Shown: positions 1 through 9,700 of the stretch, one piece after another
Position numbering within the stretch: position 1 is the first letter of the stretch
Layout: each line of letters starts with the position of its first letter
Assembly (NCBI GenBank): GCA_913063125.1
Contig: CAJXZM010000006.1
Location: forward strand, 18,111 to 82,110
DNA: 64,000 bases
Origin: an uncultured Gammaproteobacteria bacterium
Lineage (GTDB): Bacteria; Pseudomonadota; Gammaproteobacteria; Pseudomonadales; Ketobacteraceae
Direction of reading: 5' to 3'
Translations under genes and position numbers: made by a program
The notes under the pieces: generated by a model
The model's database searches: none
The model's input: the letters and a program-made list of their open reading frames with translations, nothing else
Told to the model about the DNA's origin: nothing

Positions 1-434
1 ACCCCGAATCTATCTCTAGACGCAATCATTTTTTTTCGTCGATTATCCCAAAGTACGAATGAAAACTCACCATTCATATGCTTGAACATATCAGTACCAT
101 ATTCGACGTATAGTTTTAATATGACTTCTGTGTCGCTAGCAGTTTTAAACTTATAGCCTTTTGCACTTAATGATATTCGCAGTATTTCGCAGTCGTATAT
201 CTCACCGGCGTAAGTAATGTAAATATCGGATTCTTTATCATGCATTGGTTGACTACCATTTGCATGATCAATGATCGATAAGCGAACATGAGATAAGCCA
301 ACAATGTCATTATTCACCAAAGCAGACCCAAATCCATCAGGTCCCCTGTGTTGTAATAATTTGATCATTTTATTTAGATCATTCTGATCAACCTTTTGGC
401 CGTTTGTAGAGAATATTGCCCCAATACCACACAT
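1..434 (-). CDS. Asparagine synthetase (glutamine-hydrolysing), N-terminal part, cut by window edge
   Basis: Reading the minus strand from the ATG at 434-432 gives 144 residues open to the window edge. The protein starts MCGIGAIF, so after Met removal Cys2 becomes the N-terminal nucleophile of a class II glutamine amidotransferase. Family landmarks follow in order: HRGPDG (29-34), VRLSIID (50-56), SQPM (61-64), YAGEIY (75-80), SDTEVILKLYVEYG (100-113), FSFVLWD (124-130) and SRDRFG (139-144). This is the glutaminase half of an AsnB-type enzyme, which releases ammonia for the C-terminal AMP-forming synthetase domain, here missing. Ala replaces the Asn common in the NGEIY motif; variants such as TGE or AGE are known in AsnB-like paralogues, so a role in modifying peptides or surface sugars instead of making free asparagine is possible. 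Strong homology by eye; exact substrate unknown. Confidence 0.9.
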   Translation of the reverse strand, partial: MCGIGAIFSTNGQKVDQNDLNKMIKLLQHRGPDGFGSALVNNDIVGLSHVRLSIIDHANGSQPMHDKESDIYITYAGEIYDCEILRISLSAKGYKFKTASDTEVILKLYVEYGTDMFKHMNGEFSFVLWDNRRKKMIASRDRFG

Positions 435-715
435 ATATGATCCCCATAGAGAAAAGTTATATAACTACTGCTATCATTTTTTACGAATTATTAGAAAACA
501 TGAGCGCTCAGCCCCTCCTGCCTTTCCCCTGGAACCGCTCACGGGGTTCAGCGTAACCTTGGTATTGGCATTGGGAAAACCAAGAAAAAACCCTCTAGGC
601 AAACTTATATCGATAGATTCATCATCAGCGCATTCTTCTGCTTTAAACCAAGGCAAAATAAGTTTGTTATTTTGGATATAACAACGCTTCCGCTTTTATA
701 ATATCAAGACAACCT

Positions 716-814
716 ATGGCTCAATCAGGGACACAAATAGATTTTTCATTACTTAATCCGTTAATTTACAAAAATCCCAAAGAGACGCCGCTTTACAGCT
801 ATTATGCCATTTAA
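716..814 (+). pseudogene. Possible IS91-type transposase N-terminal scrap
   Basis: A 32-codon ATG frame ends at a stop at 812-814. Its C-terminal part, YKNPKETPLYSYY, resembles the Y-x-x-x-P-x-x-[ST]-P-x-Y pattern near the N-terminus of IS91-like transposases. No continuation is visible in any frame downstream, so if real it is a fragment. The match is short and could be chance. Confidence 0.2.
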
Positions 815-847
815 CCTTAGTCCTTAAGTAGTACGTACACCTCAAGA

Positions 848-1090
848 ATGGCATCTAAAAAAGTATGGACATTTACAAATCCAGTATCGTATATTCTCTC
901 ATACAGCCGGACAGTACAGAAGCTTGACATCGAAAAACTACCCACAATAAACGTTTACGTCACTCCACTTAGCAGCGCTCTCCTCGCCTTTTTAAATGCC
1001 TCACACTTTGACGACAAGATACTGGAAAAGCTTCTCTTGTACAACATACACAACACGGTATTGCAGACCCCGCAACTTAGCCAGAGATGA
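848..1090 (+). CDS. Hypothetical small protein, 80 aa, unrecognised
   Basis: An ATG frame of 80 codons with no clear Shine-Dalgarno sequence. The product has no signal peptide, membrane segment or familiar motif. It lies in a stretch (435-1434) made of short fragments and ends just before a hairpin with a T-run, which is the only support for its being expressed. It may be a remnant. Confidence 0.2.
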   Translation: MASKKVWTFTNPVSYILSYSRTVQKLDIEKLPTINVYVTPLSSALLAFLNASHFDDKILEKLLLYNIHNTVLQTPQLSQR

Positions 1091-1101
1091 AAGCCTGAAT
1101 G

Positions 1102-1140
1102 AAGCCACCTCGGGTGTAGGCGCTTTTTTCAGGGTGGCTT
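1102..1140 (+). terminator. Inverted repeat with internal T-run, possible terminator
   Basis: AAGCCACC at 1102-1109 and GGTGGCTT at 1133-1140 are perfect 8-bp complementary arms. A six-T run lies inside the loop rather than after the stem. An alternative shorter hairpin (CACC-TCG-GGTG, 1106-1116) precedes the T-run. Function uncertain. Confidence 0.3.
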
Positions 1141-1231
1141 GTCATGTTTAGTAGGGGTAAACTACGAGCATTAAAGAACGGGTCCGCCTCATAACAAAAA
1201 CTAACACAGTCCATTCAACTAGGTAAATATA

Positions 1232-1414
1232 GTGACTATCCAATCAACAATAATACCCTCCAGTACATTGTTTCACGGTCACGTCGAGCGTGGTGAGTAT
1301 GCTGACGCTTTCTACTCATTCCGAGTAATGCGGGTCGAACGATTTATTTTGAAATTTACTGGATGAACTACTAAACCGTGGCCAGCTTTACTTGGCCACT
1401 ACAACGAGTATTAA
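1232..1414 (+). pseudogene. Possible DUF2867-like gene remnant
   Basis: From a GTG at 1232 a frame gives 44 residues, a TGA at 1364-1366, 15 more residues and a TAA at 1412-1414. The piece PSSTLFHGHVERGEYADAF resembles the PxSxL...aDyxDaf start of DUF2867 proteins, which often accompany saccharopine-dehydrogenase-like reductases such as the next gene. The in-frame stop and short length suggest a deletion remnant. The similarity is from memory and short. Confidence 0.22.
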
Positions 1415-1434
1415 GGTTGATTTAAGGTGAAAAG

Positions 1435-2544
1435 GTGACTTCAATTAAACGGGTTCTTATTATTGGTGGATATGGGAATTTTGGTAGTTTCATCTCAAAA
1501 ACACTCGCAACGGAAGCGAATATCAAGATAATCATTGCTGGACGTTCGATTGAGAAAGCACGACGTTTTTTGTCTGAACTAAAAGCTAGCAATGAAGCCG
1601 AGGCTGTGGCCTTGGATATTAATGTCGGTATCGCAGATGCCTTACGAAACATAAACCCTGATATTGTCATCCATACCTCTGGTCCATTTCAGGTACAAGG
1701 TTACGATGTGGCAAAGGCTTGTATTGATGCCGGATCGCATTATATTGACCTGGCAGACGGTCGTAATTTTGTTAATGGCATTACTGAACTTGATGTAATA
1801 GCAAAGGCGAAAGAAGTTTTGATTGTTAGCGGAGCGAGTTCCGTCCCCTGTTTAACTGCTGCACTAGTTGATTACTATAAAACCTACTTCGAGAAACTTG
1901 AGTCTCTAGATTACGGTATAACGACAGCGCAGAAAACAGCGCGCGGTCTGGCAACAACCGCCGCGATTTTGGGGTATACAGGTAAGGCCTTTAAAACGCA
2001 AATAGATGGGATGCCAAAGAAGGTTTTCGGCTGGCAGGGTTTGCATGTTCGTCGCTATAAAGGGCTGGGCTGGCGCCTATTAAGCAATTGCGATATCCCT
2101 GATTTAGCGTTATTTCCTCAGCGATATCCTGAACTTAAGAGCGTTCGATTTTATGCGGGACTAGAGGTCCCCTTTATCCATATGGCGCTATGGGCGTTAT
2201 CGTGGCTGGTGCGACTTGGTCTTATTCGGAATTTAGCAAAGGCAGCCCCGCTACTGCTGAAAACATCCTATATGTTTGATTGGCTCGGAACGGCCAATAG
2301 TGCCTTTCATATGGAATTGTCCGGCAAAGGAAAACAAAAAGAAGATAAAACTATTACGTTTGAACTGACGGCTCGCTCCGGTGATGGCCCTTATATACCG
2401 TCGATGCCTGCGATATTGATGGCTAAGAAATTGGCAGCTGATGAGGTGTCGGATACCGGTGCGCAGCCTTGTGTCGGCTTAATCACGAAGGGTGAATATT
2501 TGGGCGCGCTGGGGGAGATGGACATAAGCTGGAATGAAAGATGA
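1435..2544 (+). CDS. Saccharopine dehydrogenase-like NAD(P)-dependent oxidoreductase
   Basis: 369 aa, starting at GTG 1435 with AAGG (1424-1427) eight bases upstream. The N-terminus has a Rossmann loop, VLIIGGYGNFG (residues 7-17), followed by AGRS and HTSGPFQVQG, the pattern of the saccharopine dehydrogenase NADP-binding family (Sacchrp_dh_NADP). The central and C-terminal parts are hydrophobic in places (ALWALSWLVRLGLIRNL), as in membrane-associated trans-acting enoyl-reductase and lipid-modifying members. The family reduces or oxidises diverse substrates, so lysine metabolism should not be assumed. No lysine genes are nearby. It is the only intact gene before a convergent hairpin. Family confident, substrate unknown. 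Confidence 0.85.
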   Translation: MTSIKRVLIIGGYGNFGSFISKTLATEANIKIIIAGRSIEKARRFLSELKASNEAEAVALDINVGIADALRNINPDIVIHTSGPFQVQGYDVAKACIDAGSHYIDLADGRNFVNGITELDVIAKAKEVLIVSGASSVPCLTAALVDYYKTYFEKLESLDYGITTAQKTARGLATTAAILGYTGKAFKTQIDGMPKKVFGWQGLHVRRYKGLGWRLLSNCDIPDLALFPQRYPELKSVRFYAGLEVPFIHMALWALSWLVRLGLIRNLAKAAPLLLKTSYMFDWLGTANSAFHMELSGKGKQKEDKTITFELTARSGDGPYIPSMPAILMAKKLAADEVSDTGAQPCVGLITKGEYLGALGEMDISWNER

Positions 2545-2563
2545 TTAAGTATCGATTAATGGC

Positions 2564-2589
2564 AATTGACTTATTTGCGTTAGTCAATT
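2564..2589. terminator. Hairpin between convergent genes
   Basis: AATTGACT (2564-2571) and AGTCAATT (2582-2589) form a perfect 8-bp stem around a 10-nt loop, 20 bp after one stop codon and 8 bp before the other. No long T-run follows on either strand, so its strength as a terminator is doubtful. Confidence 0.35.
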
Positions 2590-2596
2590 CCTTCCC

Positions 2597-5500
2597 TCAA
2601 TACTTGCCTACCGCATTCAAAAACCAGCCACCAGCTTCATAATCCAAGTCCGTCAAATCATCAGAGAAGTTACTGAAATTATATCCAACCCCAGCCTTAA
2701 AATGCTCACCAAAATGACGATAACCCGCCACCAGCCAACCATGGCGCGAGTCATTTGCGCTGATTTCATTACGCAAACGCCACTCCAATGTTACATCCCA
2801 AGCATGAACCACATGCCAATCCGCGCGCAGAATAAATAACTCTCCTTTGCTCTCAAACCAATCAGCACTATCGTCACGACTAGGACGCAACTCACCAAGA
2901 CGGTATGCGTACTTACCTCCCAAAGACCAACGTGGGCTAAGGTCGACGGTTACATCACCAGCAACAACCTGGCTACGCTGAGCATAATCCACGGTACTTA
3001 CGTCGGTGGTGTTAAATTGCTCATCCGGGGCCAGGTCGTAAAGGTAGGTATATTTCACTAACGCATTTAACCAATCACTGCTCACCGGTCTGTAGGCGTA
3101 CCCCAGGGAAGCCTCGGCGAAATCAGCATCAAAAACATCACCCAAATTTGACTCACTGATAGCCGCATCCAAATGAATAATGGCGCGCCAATCTTGTGAG
3201 ACTTGTGATGAATAATTATTACGAACCAACCATACGCTGCGATCTTCAGCGTCACTTTTGTCATCGCGATATTCTAGTATGCCGCTGTAGCGTTTACCTG
3301 CATCGGTATACCCCATGCTAGCGGTTATCGCCAAACGCTCAATTTCGTTATCCGCTTCTTGATTAATGTCCCCGTGTTCCATGCCCAACCCGTAACTCCA
3401 TGCATCAGTCGGGGCATAATTGATTCCGTATCCCTGCATTAACCCACTACCCTGCCCGCCGCTCAAGCGGCGCCCCTCTGCATACACATTTACGCTATCG
3501 CTCCAGCGATTACGCACACCGAAAACAAACTGTCCATTGCGCGAGCGCGCTCCGTTGTCTGTGCGATCATTATCCAATTGGTAATTACTGTAAATACTGG
3601 TGCGGTCTGACCATTGGTAATCAATGCCGCCCACAATACCCAATCCCATGTCTCCTGCAGAAATCTCGCCATTCAATGCAGCCTGTTCCGCTATTTGATA
3701 TATACCCCCGACACCGGCGCGGTGATTGCGCTCGCGTTCGTCATCACGGTGTAATGTAGCCTGTGTAAAGCCCCACAACGACCAATCTTCGGCGGACAGG
3801 TATTTCATTTGTACGGCCAAGTCTTCACGCGCACCGCTATCAATGGAAGTGCCTTCACGGTCATCAGCACGTAGTCCCGCACCGATCAACCAACGTTCAT
3901 TCAAGCTATGCGCTAGATTAATTTCAACCACACTCAAGTCGCCACTCTGATCATTGCTAGTGTCATCCAGTTTTAAGGTAAGCTCTGTATCGTCGCTCAA
4001 TGGAGCGGTAACACTAGCTCCGAATTTCTCGGTTTCCCCCCGAGTTAATCGACCCGGTGCAGAAAAACCATCTTCGCGATTTTCAATGTAGAACGTGCCA
4101 CGCCCCTCCTCTTTACTGCCTTTTTTTTCACCAAACAAATCGGAAAAAACAAACGCTGCTTCAATTCGGTTCGCATTTGCATCACCGCCGCCACGATCAA
4201 CTTGGTTAAAACCAAAACCGCCATCGTCGGAAGTTTGATGGTCCAAACCTGTACCGTCTGAATTTGCCATTTCAGCTTTAAGCCAGGTGTCGGCGTTTTT
4301 ACGCAGCGTGATATCGATACCGGACAAGTTCTGGGTTTGATCAAATTCTTTTTGACGCGAACTGCTAATACCCAATTTAACTGTGTCATTAAGCCAGTAA
4401 GCGGCACGGCCACTGGTAACCAAATCCTTTGTATTGGCAAAGCCGGGGGTGTATTCATAGGCCACCACTAGATAGGCCGGATGCCCCGTTATACTCGACG
4501 CACGTACCAATTGACTATCACCGGCTACAGACGCCAAGGGTGAGGTGAGTAAAACACGTCCTTGAATTGAATCGATTTGATAATTGGTGCCCGCGCTTAG
4601 ATTATTAACATGCAATACCAATCCCGAATCCTTGTCGCGCACTTCAATCCGTACTCGTTCACTGCCTTGGGTAACGTCCTGGTGACGAAGAAAGAAGACC
4701 GAACCACCTGTGCCGCGAAAATCTTCACGCGTGGATATGGTTCCAGGCTCCGCTGCAACGGCATCCACCTGCAAGCGGTGTTCGCCGCTCGTGGTAAACT
4801 GGTCGTCGGCATAATGTAATTGCGCGCCATAAAGAGCACGGTCAATCTGAGTTAATTCAGTATCGCTTTGTTGCTCTTTGAAATTACCCCACAGTGCATG
4901 GGAATGCCCCTTGTCCGCCCGCAGGTAAAATTTACCCTGAGTCGGTGCATCTTCGATTAAGGTTGAATCGTCGCCAAAGACTGGCCAATGTTGTTTTGCA
5001 TCCATACGCCGCAAGATAGCTTGCGGGTTCTTTTCATCGATATTGGTGAAAAGATCTTTGAATTCTTCGTTCCCAGTATCAGCACTCCCAGTGATGGTAT
5101 AACCAGATTTTGTTTTGCCTTTGGTGTAAAAGGCCAACCGACCATCTAAATACCTATCTTCGTCGTAGTGATAATCGCCAGCGTTTACCAACTGCGCAGG
5201 GCCTTTGGTTTTATTCTGACCAAGAGTTAAGTCCGCTATTGCGATTGTAAACCAGTCATTCGCTGGCAAACGCAAATCTCGACGATAAATTCGCCCTGCG
5301 CCCTGTGCATCCAATACGGCAACTTCTATCTTATGTAAGCCACGAGGAATAATTTGTTGCATCACAAAGCTGTGTTCTGTACTGACAGCAACAGGTTTCC
5401 CCATGGCGATAACATGGTGTCCATCAGGGATTTCACGGCCATTAATTGTGACGACGCCACCCTCCACTGGAATACGCTGGTGTTGTAAGTGATTTTCGCC

Positions 5501-6766
5501 GTAACCCGCCGCCAATTCATAAGTTTGGTTTTCTATGACATGTTTTTTTTCATCTTCATTGTCTTCATAGTCACGCTCGCGTACAAAGCGCAGCGGCATC
5601 AAAGTTGTCTCATCATAACGGCCTTCGTCATCGTAAACTCGCACCTGATAAAATAACTGGCGTGGTAATTTTTTTTCTATTGGTGTCCACTGAGCTCTTA
5701 ACTGTGCATCCAACACTAGGGTTGCTACCATTTTTTGGGCGCGATCCATAATCAGAATTTCAGCGCGATCTATCCAAAATAGATAATTACTATGGGCCTG
5801 AAAGCGAATAGGATGACTAAGATCCACCGTACGATCACTGGCATTGACGCTTAACCATCGTGGTTGCGACAAGTTATCATACTGGATTTGAATATTTGCC
5901 CGCTCCAACTCTACATCCGTACAACGTTGTTGATCGGCGCTAGCCCTATTCATATTCATAGCTGCCGAGGTTTGGGGTTGACCGTCGATGCTGATGCGGA
6001 AAGGAACAGCGACCATTGCTTCCGTTCCAGCCACCTTATCCACGTCACACAACGGTGCCCCCGTTTGTTCGACACTGGCGCTATGGGTCACTTCGTCATA
6101 CCAAACTTGCACCTCAACTCGACGATTTAATTCCATACCTTCGGATGTTGCGTTACTAGCAATGGGTTCGTCAGGCCCTTTTGAGTCGTAACTGATGGAT
6201 TCCGGAGAAAGGCTCAAGGTATCGATAAAAAATTGGCCAGCACGAACGGCACGCGCCTTTCCTAAGCCGTAATTATCTTTGTAACGTTGCCTCGCGCGGG
6301 CAGATAGTTTTTGTGAATCTGTATGACCGGTAATATGAACACGAATATTTTTGTGATCAGAAAATTGCTTTAGAAGCTTATCCCACTGTTCTGCGTAGTT
6401 TTCTCCTACTTTTGAAAAACCCGAAGCAAAGTGTAACGGATCTACGCCTTTTTCTACCATAACCGCTTGGACTTGTTCGCTCTTGCGTTCGCGAATATCA
6501 ACGCTATCATCGCCATAAACGAGTAATTCATCCAGACCCCACAGTATTATATTTTTCGTTGGCAATTCACGCTCTGCCTGTTTCGGTATAGGTTGCTGAT
6601 AGACCCAGCTATCATCGTTCAATAAACCACGAGCGCCATCATAGGTTTGCTGGTTAGGCGTTTGCGTTTGCTCTAGCGGCTGTGCCAGGCAGGGTTGAGC
6701 AATTACGGTAGCTAATATCAGGGCGCAGCATTTCAGTATAAAATTACTTAATGTTGAATAATTCAT
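2597..6766 (-). CDS. Large OmpA-domain outer-membrane beta-barrel protein
   Basis: 1389 aa. A signal peptide (residues 1-28, cleavage after CLA) is followed by an OmpA/MotB-type peptidoglycan-binding domain at about 110-225, with VHITGHTDS (143-151), the arginine-rich helix and the ELNRRVEVQVW ending typical of the family. Residues about 225-600 look like beta-sandwich modules. The C-terminal half, rich in alternating aromatic and polar strands and ending in Tyr (GWFLNAVGKY), looks like an outer-membrane beta-barrel. The start codon overlaps the last codons of the giant repeat gene by 4 bp (ATGA), so the two are almost certainly co-transcribed and translationally coupled. Putting the OmpA domain before the barrel is the reverse of classical OmpA. 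A natural role is to anchor or export the partner protein; that is inference. Confidence 0.8.
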   Translation of the reverse strand: MNYSTLSNFILKCCALILATVIAQPCLAQPLEQTQTPNQQTYDGARGLLNDDSWVYQQPIPKQAERELPTKNIILWGLDELLVYGDDSVDIRERKSEQVQAVMVEKGVDPLHFASGFSKVGENYAEQWDKLLKQFSDHKNIRVHITGHTDSQKLSARARQRYKDNYGLGKARAVRAGQFFIDTLSLSPESISYDSKGPDEPIASNATSEGMELNRRVEVQVWYDEVTHSASVEQTGAPLCDVDKVAGTEAMVAVPFRISIDGQPQTSAAMNMNRASADQQRCTDVELERANIQIQYDNLSQPRWLSVNASDRTVDLSHPIRFQAHSNYLFWIDRAEILIMDRAQKMVATLVLDAQLRAQWTPIEKKLPRQLFYQVRVYDDEGRYDETTLMPLRFVRERDYEDNEDEKKHVIENQTYELAAGYGENHLQHQRIPVEGGVVTINGREIPDGHHVIAMGKPVAVSTEHSFVMQQIIPRGLHKIEVAVLDAQGAGRIYRRDLRLPANDWFTIAIADLTLGQNKTKGPAQLVNAGDYHYDEDRYLDGRLAFYTKGKTKSGYTITGSADTGNEEFKDLFTNIDEKNPQAILRRMDAKQHWPVFGDDSTLIEDAPTQGKFYLRADKGHSHALWGNFKEQQSDTELTQIDRALYGAQLHYADDQFTTSGEHRLQVDAVAAEPGTISTREDFRGTGGSVFFLRHQDVTQGSERVRIEVRDKDSGLVLHVNNLSAGTNYQIDSIQGRVLLTSPLASVAGDSQLVRASSITGHPAYLVVAYEYTPGFANTKDLVTSGRAAYWLNDTVKLGISSSRQKEFDQTQNLSGIDITLRKNADTWLKAEMANSDGTGLDHQTSDDGGFGFNQVDRGGGDANANRIEAAFVFSDLFGEKKGSKEEGRGTFYIENREDGFSAPGRLTRGETEKFGASVTAPLSDDTELTLKLDDTSNDQSGDLSVVEINLAHSLNERWLIGAGLRADDREGTSIDSGAREDLAVQMKYLSAEDWSLWGFTQATLHRDDERERNHRAGVGGIYQIAEQAALNGEISAGDMGLGIVGGIDYQWSDRTSIYSNYQLDNDRTDNGARSRNGQFVFGVRNRWSDSVNVYAEGRRLSGGQGSGLMQGYGINYAPTDAWSYGLGMEHGDINQEADNEIERLAITASMGYTDAGKRYSGILEYRDDKSDAEDRSVWLVRNNYSSQVSQDWRAIIHLDAAISESNLGDVFDADFAEASLGYAYRPVSSDWLNALVKYTYLYDLAPDEQFNTTDVSTVDYAQRSQVVAGDVTVDLSPRWSLGGKYAYRLGELRPSRDDSADWFESKGELFILRADWHVVHAWDVTLEWRLRNEISANDSRHGWLVAGYRHFGEHFKAGVGYNFSNFSDDLTDLDYEAGGWFLNAVGKY

Positions 6767-9700
6767 TGTGCCACCTCCTGTGTGCTTTCCTTGCTAGCAG
6801 AAGCTTCACTAACCGTAGTCTCTATAACAGCAGCCCCTCCGCCATCACCCGCTTCGATAATCTCTTTCTCAAGTTGCAAGTCGTAACAACAATCACCGAG
6901 TTCACTCCAACGCTCGCGCATAAATTTATCGACGTAATCAACCCGTTCCTGAGCCCTGCCCTCTTCCTCATTATTTTCTAACTGGTAAGCAATACGTAAA
7001 ATGGACGGCGCTTTTTGTAACATCACCAACAAATCATTCAATCGTTGCAGATAGGTTTCTGCCAATTCGGTTTCGTTTTCGACAAATGCCTCGCTGGTAA
7101 GATCGAGACGCACAATGCGGTGAATACCGGCACCAAAGTTGAGCTTGGCAATTTTACCGGTTGTTAACCGAATTACCCGAGGGTTCTCAGTCGTAACGCG
7201 ATAACCCGAAGGCAAGGTACGGGCGTCTAATTTGAGAATGAAATTTGTCCCTCGCATCTCGTCAGGGGTAGCAGCGCAGGTTACGTGATAACGCCCTTCG
7301 GAATCAGTAGTGATCAACTCGCCGCTAACAGTTGCTAGGCGCACGGCCGGCAAGCCCGGCTCACCGCTATCCTGGTAACCATTTAGATTATGGTCATCAA
7401 ATACCTTGCCGATAATATCACTGCAATCGAAGGTCGGGTTGGGTACAACCTGCACCACAGCGCTGGCAATATTCGACGATAGATTACCGAACATTTCAGC
7501 CCAAGCACGGTTGGTATATTCACCATCGGCAACACCTGAGCCAGGTATCATTAATAGTGTAAAGACATGGGTTTGGTCGACACTGAAGTCAATATTAGGC
7601 CAATGTAATTCTCGACCTACTTGGTTTGGTTCTAATAAAACCTGGTCCAATTGCGCCGAGTCTTCTACATACTTAAAACCCGGAGGCATTTGGTCTACTA
7701 CATCAACCGCATTAAGGTTAATGGTTAGATTATTGTGCACACGGATAACATAGGGAACCAAGTCACCTTTATTGACTGTATCTATGGACGCTGTTTTGGT
7801 GACAGTTAACGCGCCTCCCATAATCGGGTCTACAGGAATGTGGTTATTTAATACATTGCCCGAAGGCAAGGCTGTATCCAGGTTAAAACTTAGGTAATAC
7901 TGAGTGGTATCGGCCGTTGTGGCAAACCCCACTGAGTTTGTGGCGCAGGCTGCAGGGTCGTGCAGCGCTGTACTTTCAACCGGCGCAATATTGCTGGTTT
8001 GCACCAGCGCCGGGTCGGGTAGCGCTGCAACCACCGGGGTATTCACGCACACAGGGATCATCTGAGAGCCACCAGGAAGGTAACCGGCAGGTTCGACAAC
8101 CGTCAGCGTATAAACGCCGGAAGGGGCATCATTAATCAGCAAGAATTCGTAAAAGCCCTCCTCTTGAGTTGTTTGCGTGACATTGTTAATGCCGCCGACC
8201 AATTGCGTGGAGGGGTCAAAACCGGCTGGGCCGCCGAGGGTAATTTCGGCACCGGACAGGGGGTCTCTAGTGTTGCTATTGTAGATTATGCCGCTGGGGT
8301 CTAGGGGTAAACTTTGCTCGATCACATTATCGCCAGGGAACAGCGTCATCTTGTCCAGGAAGCCACTGGAATTATCAGCCCCCGCCGGATTATTATTGCT
8401 GTCGATCGTACCGACGATGTAATTGCCCGCGTGTTCGTTCGGTACAGGGATACCCAAGATTGCACCTGATTCCGGGTCACGGAAAACTATCTGATAACCG
8501 CTACCGGGGGATATTGCGGTAAAAGCATAAGTGCCATCGCTGGCGGTGGTTGTGGTTCTGATCGTTCGCCCATTGAGCAACAGTTCAACATTCCAATTAG
8601 CGATAAGTGCCTCACCCGCGTCACGCACACGGTCGTGATTGATATCGCGCCACACCGTACCGGATACTTGTGCAGCCTCAACAATCAGGGTCGGGTCATC
8701 ATCACTGTCGTCTCCCTCAAAACCTGGAGGTTCTCCACCGCCGGTAATCACAGCGTTGTTCACCAAAGTTTGGCCGGCAAGGCCATCTTCGACCGCGACC
8801 CTGAGTTCGATAGGAGCAGCGTTTTCTCCAGCGGCTATCACCACACTACTATCGCACGTTACAATCTGGCCAATAATGGTACAGCGCCAATCAGGGTTAC
8901 TTAGTACTTCCAACGCGGTCATTCCCACTGGCAACGTATCGACCACGGTAAGGTCGGCGCTGGTACCAATCGTGCCATTATTGGTAAAAGCAATGCTGTA
9001 AATACCTGTAGTTGATCCCTCGCCAAAGGTTTCAGGGTGATGGCTTTTCGTCAGACTTAAGTCGGACACGTCACCCGGTAACTCAGAAAAGAGATTGGCC
9101 TCAGCCGTGTTTCTGGTGTCACTTAGCACAATGACACTGACACTGCTGGGGGTAGTTGCAACGTCTGTTGCCACTCCCCCCCCGCTACCAACACTGGTTA
9201 ACCCGTTGCTGGTGCCTTCCGGCTGCGTCGGTTGGGTCAACGTGTAAGTGCCCAGTGGTAATTCAATAAAACTAAAACTACCGTCGGCAACGCTGGCAGC
9301 TTCCAACGTTAGCGTATTACCAAACACATCGATGCCGGTAAGCTCAATGATTTGTCCACTCAATCCATGGTCGTTGCCGTTACTGCTACCGCTGTTGTCG
9401 TAGTCTAGAAAAACCTGGCCATGAACACTGCCGTTGTGATGAATTTCAGCAAAGTTGTTCTCGCTGGAGTTGATACCGGCTGCTAACACTATGCCGGTAA
9501 TGGCACTGGGCACTTCGGTAATTGAGGTCGCCGTACCAGCACTGCCACCGCTACCCACTATGCCCGCAATGGTTATGCCGTTGGCGGTATCCAGCGGTTG
9601 TATAGGCTGGCGTATGGAATAGGTGCCGGGGGCCAAATTGTTAAATTGGTAATTGCCATCAGCGGTGGTTCGCGTAGTAGCGATAATAACATCGTCAGTA

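Noticed and set aside
474..656. 60-aa minus-strand ORF after the asparagine synthetase start
   Set aside because: TTG start, no ribosome site and no familiar motif. The frame continues a little upstream, so it could be a remnant, but nothing identifies it.
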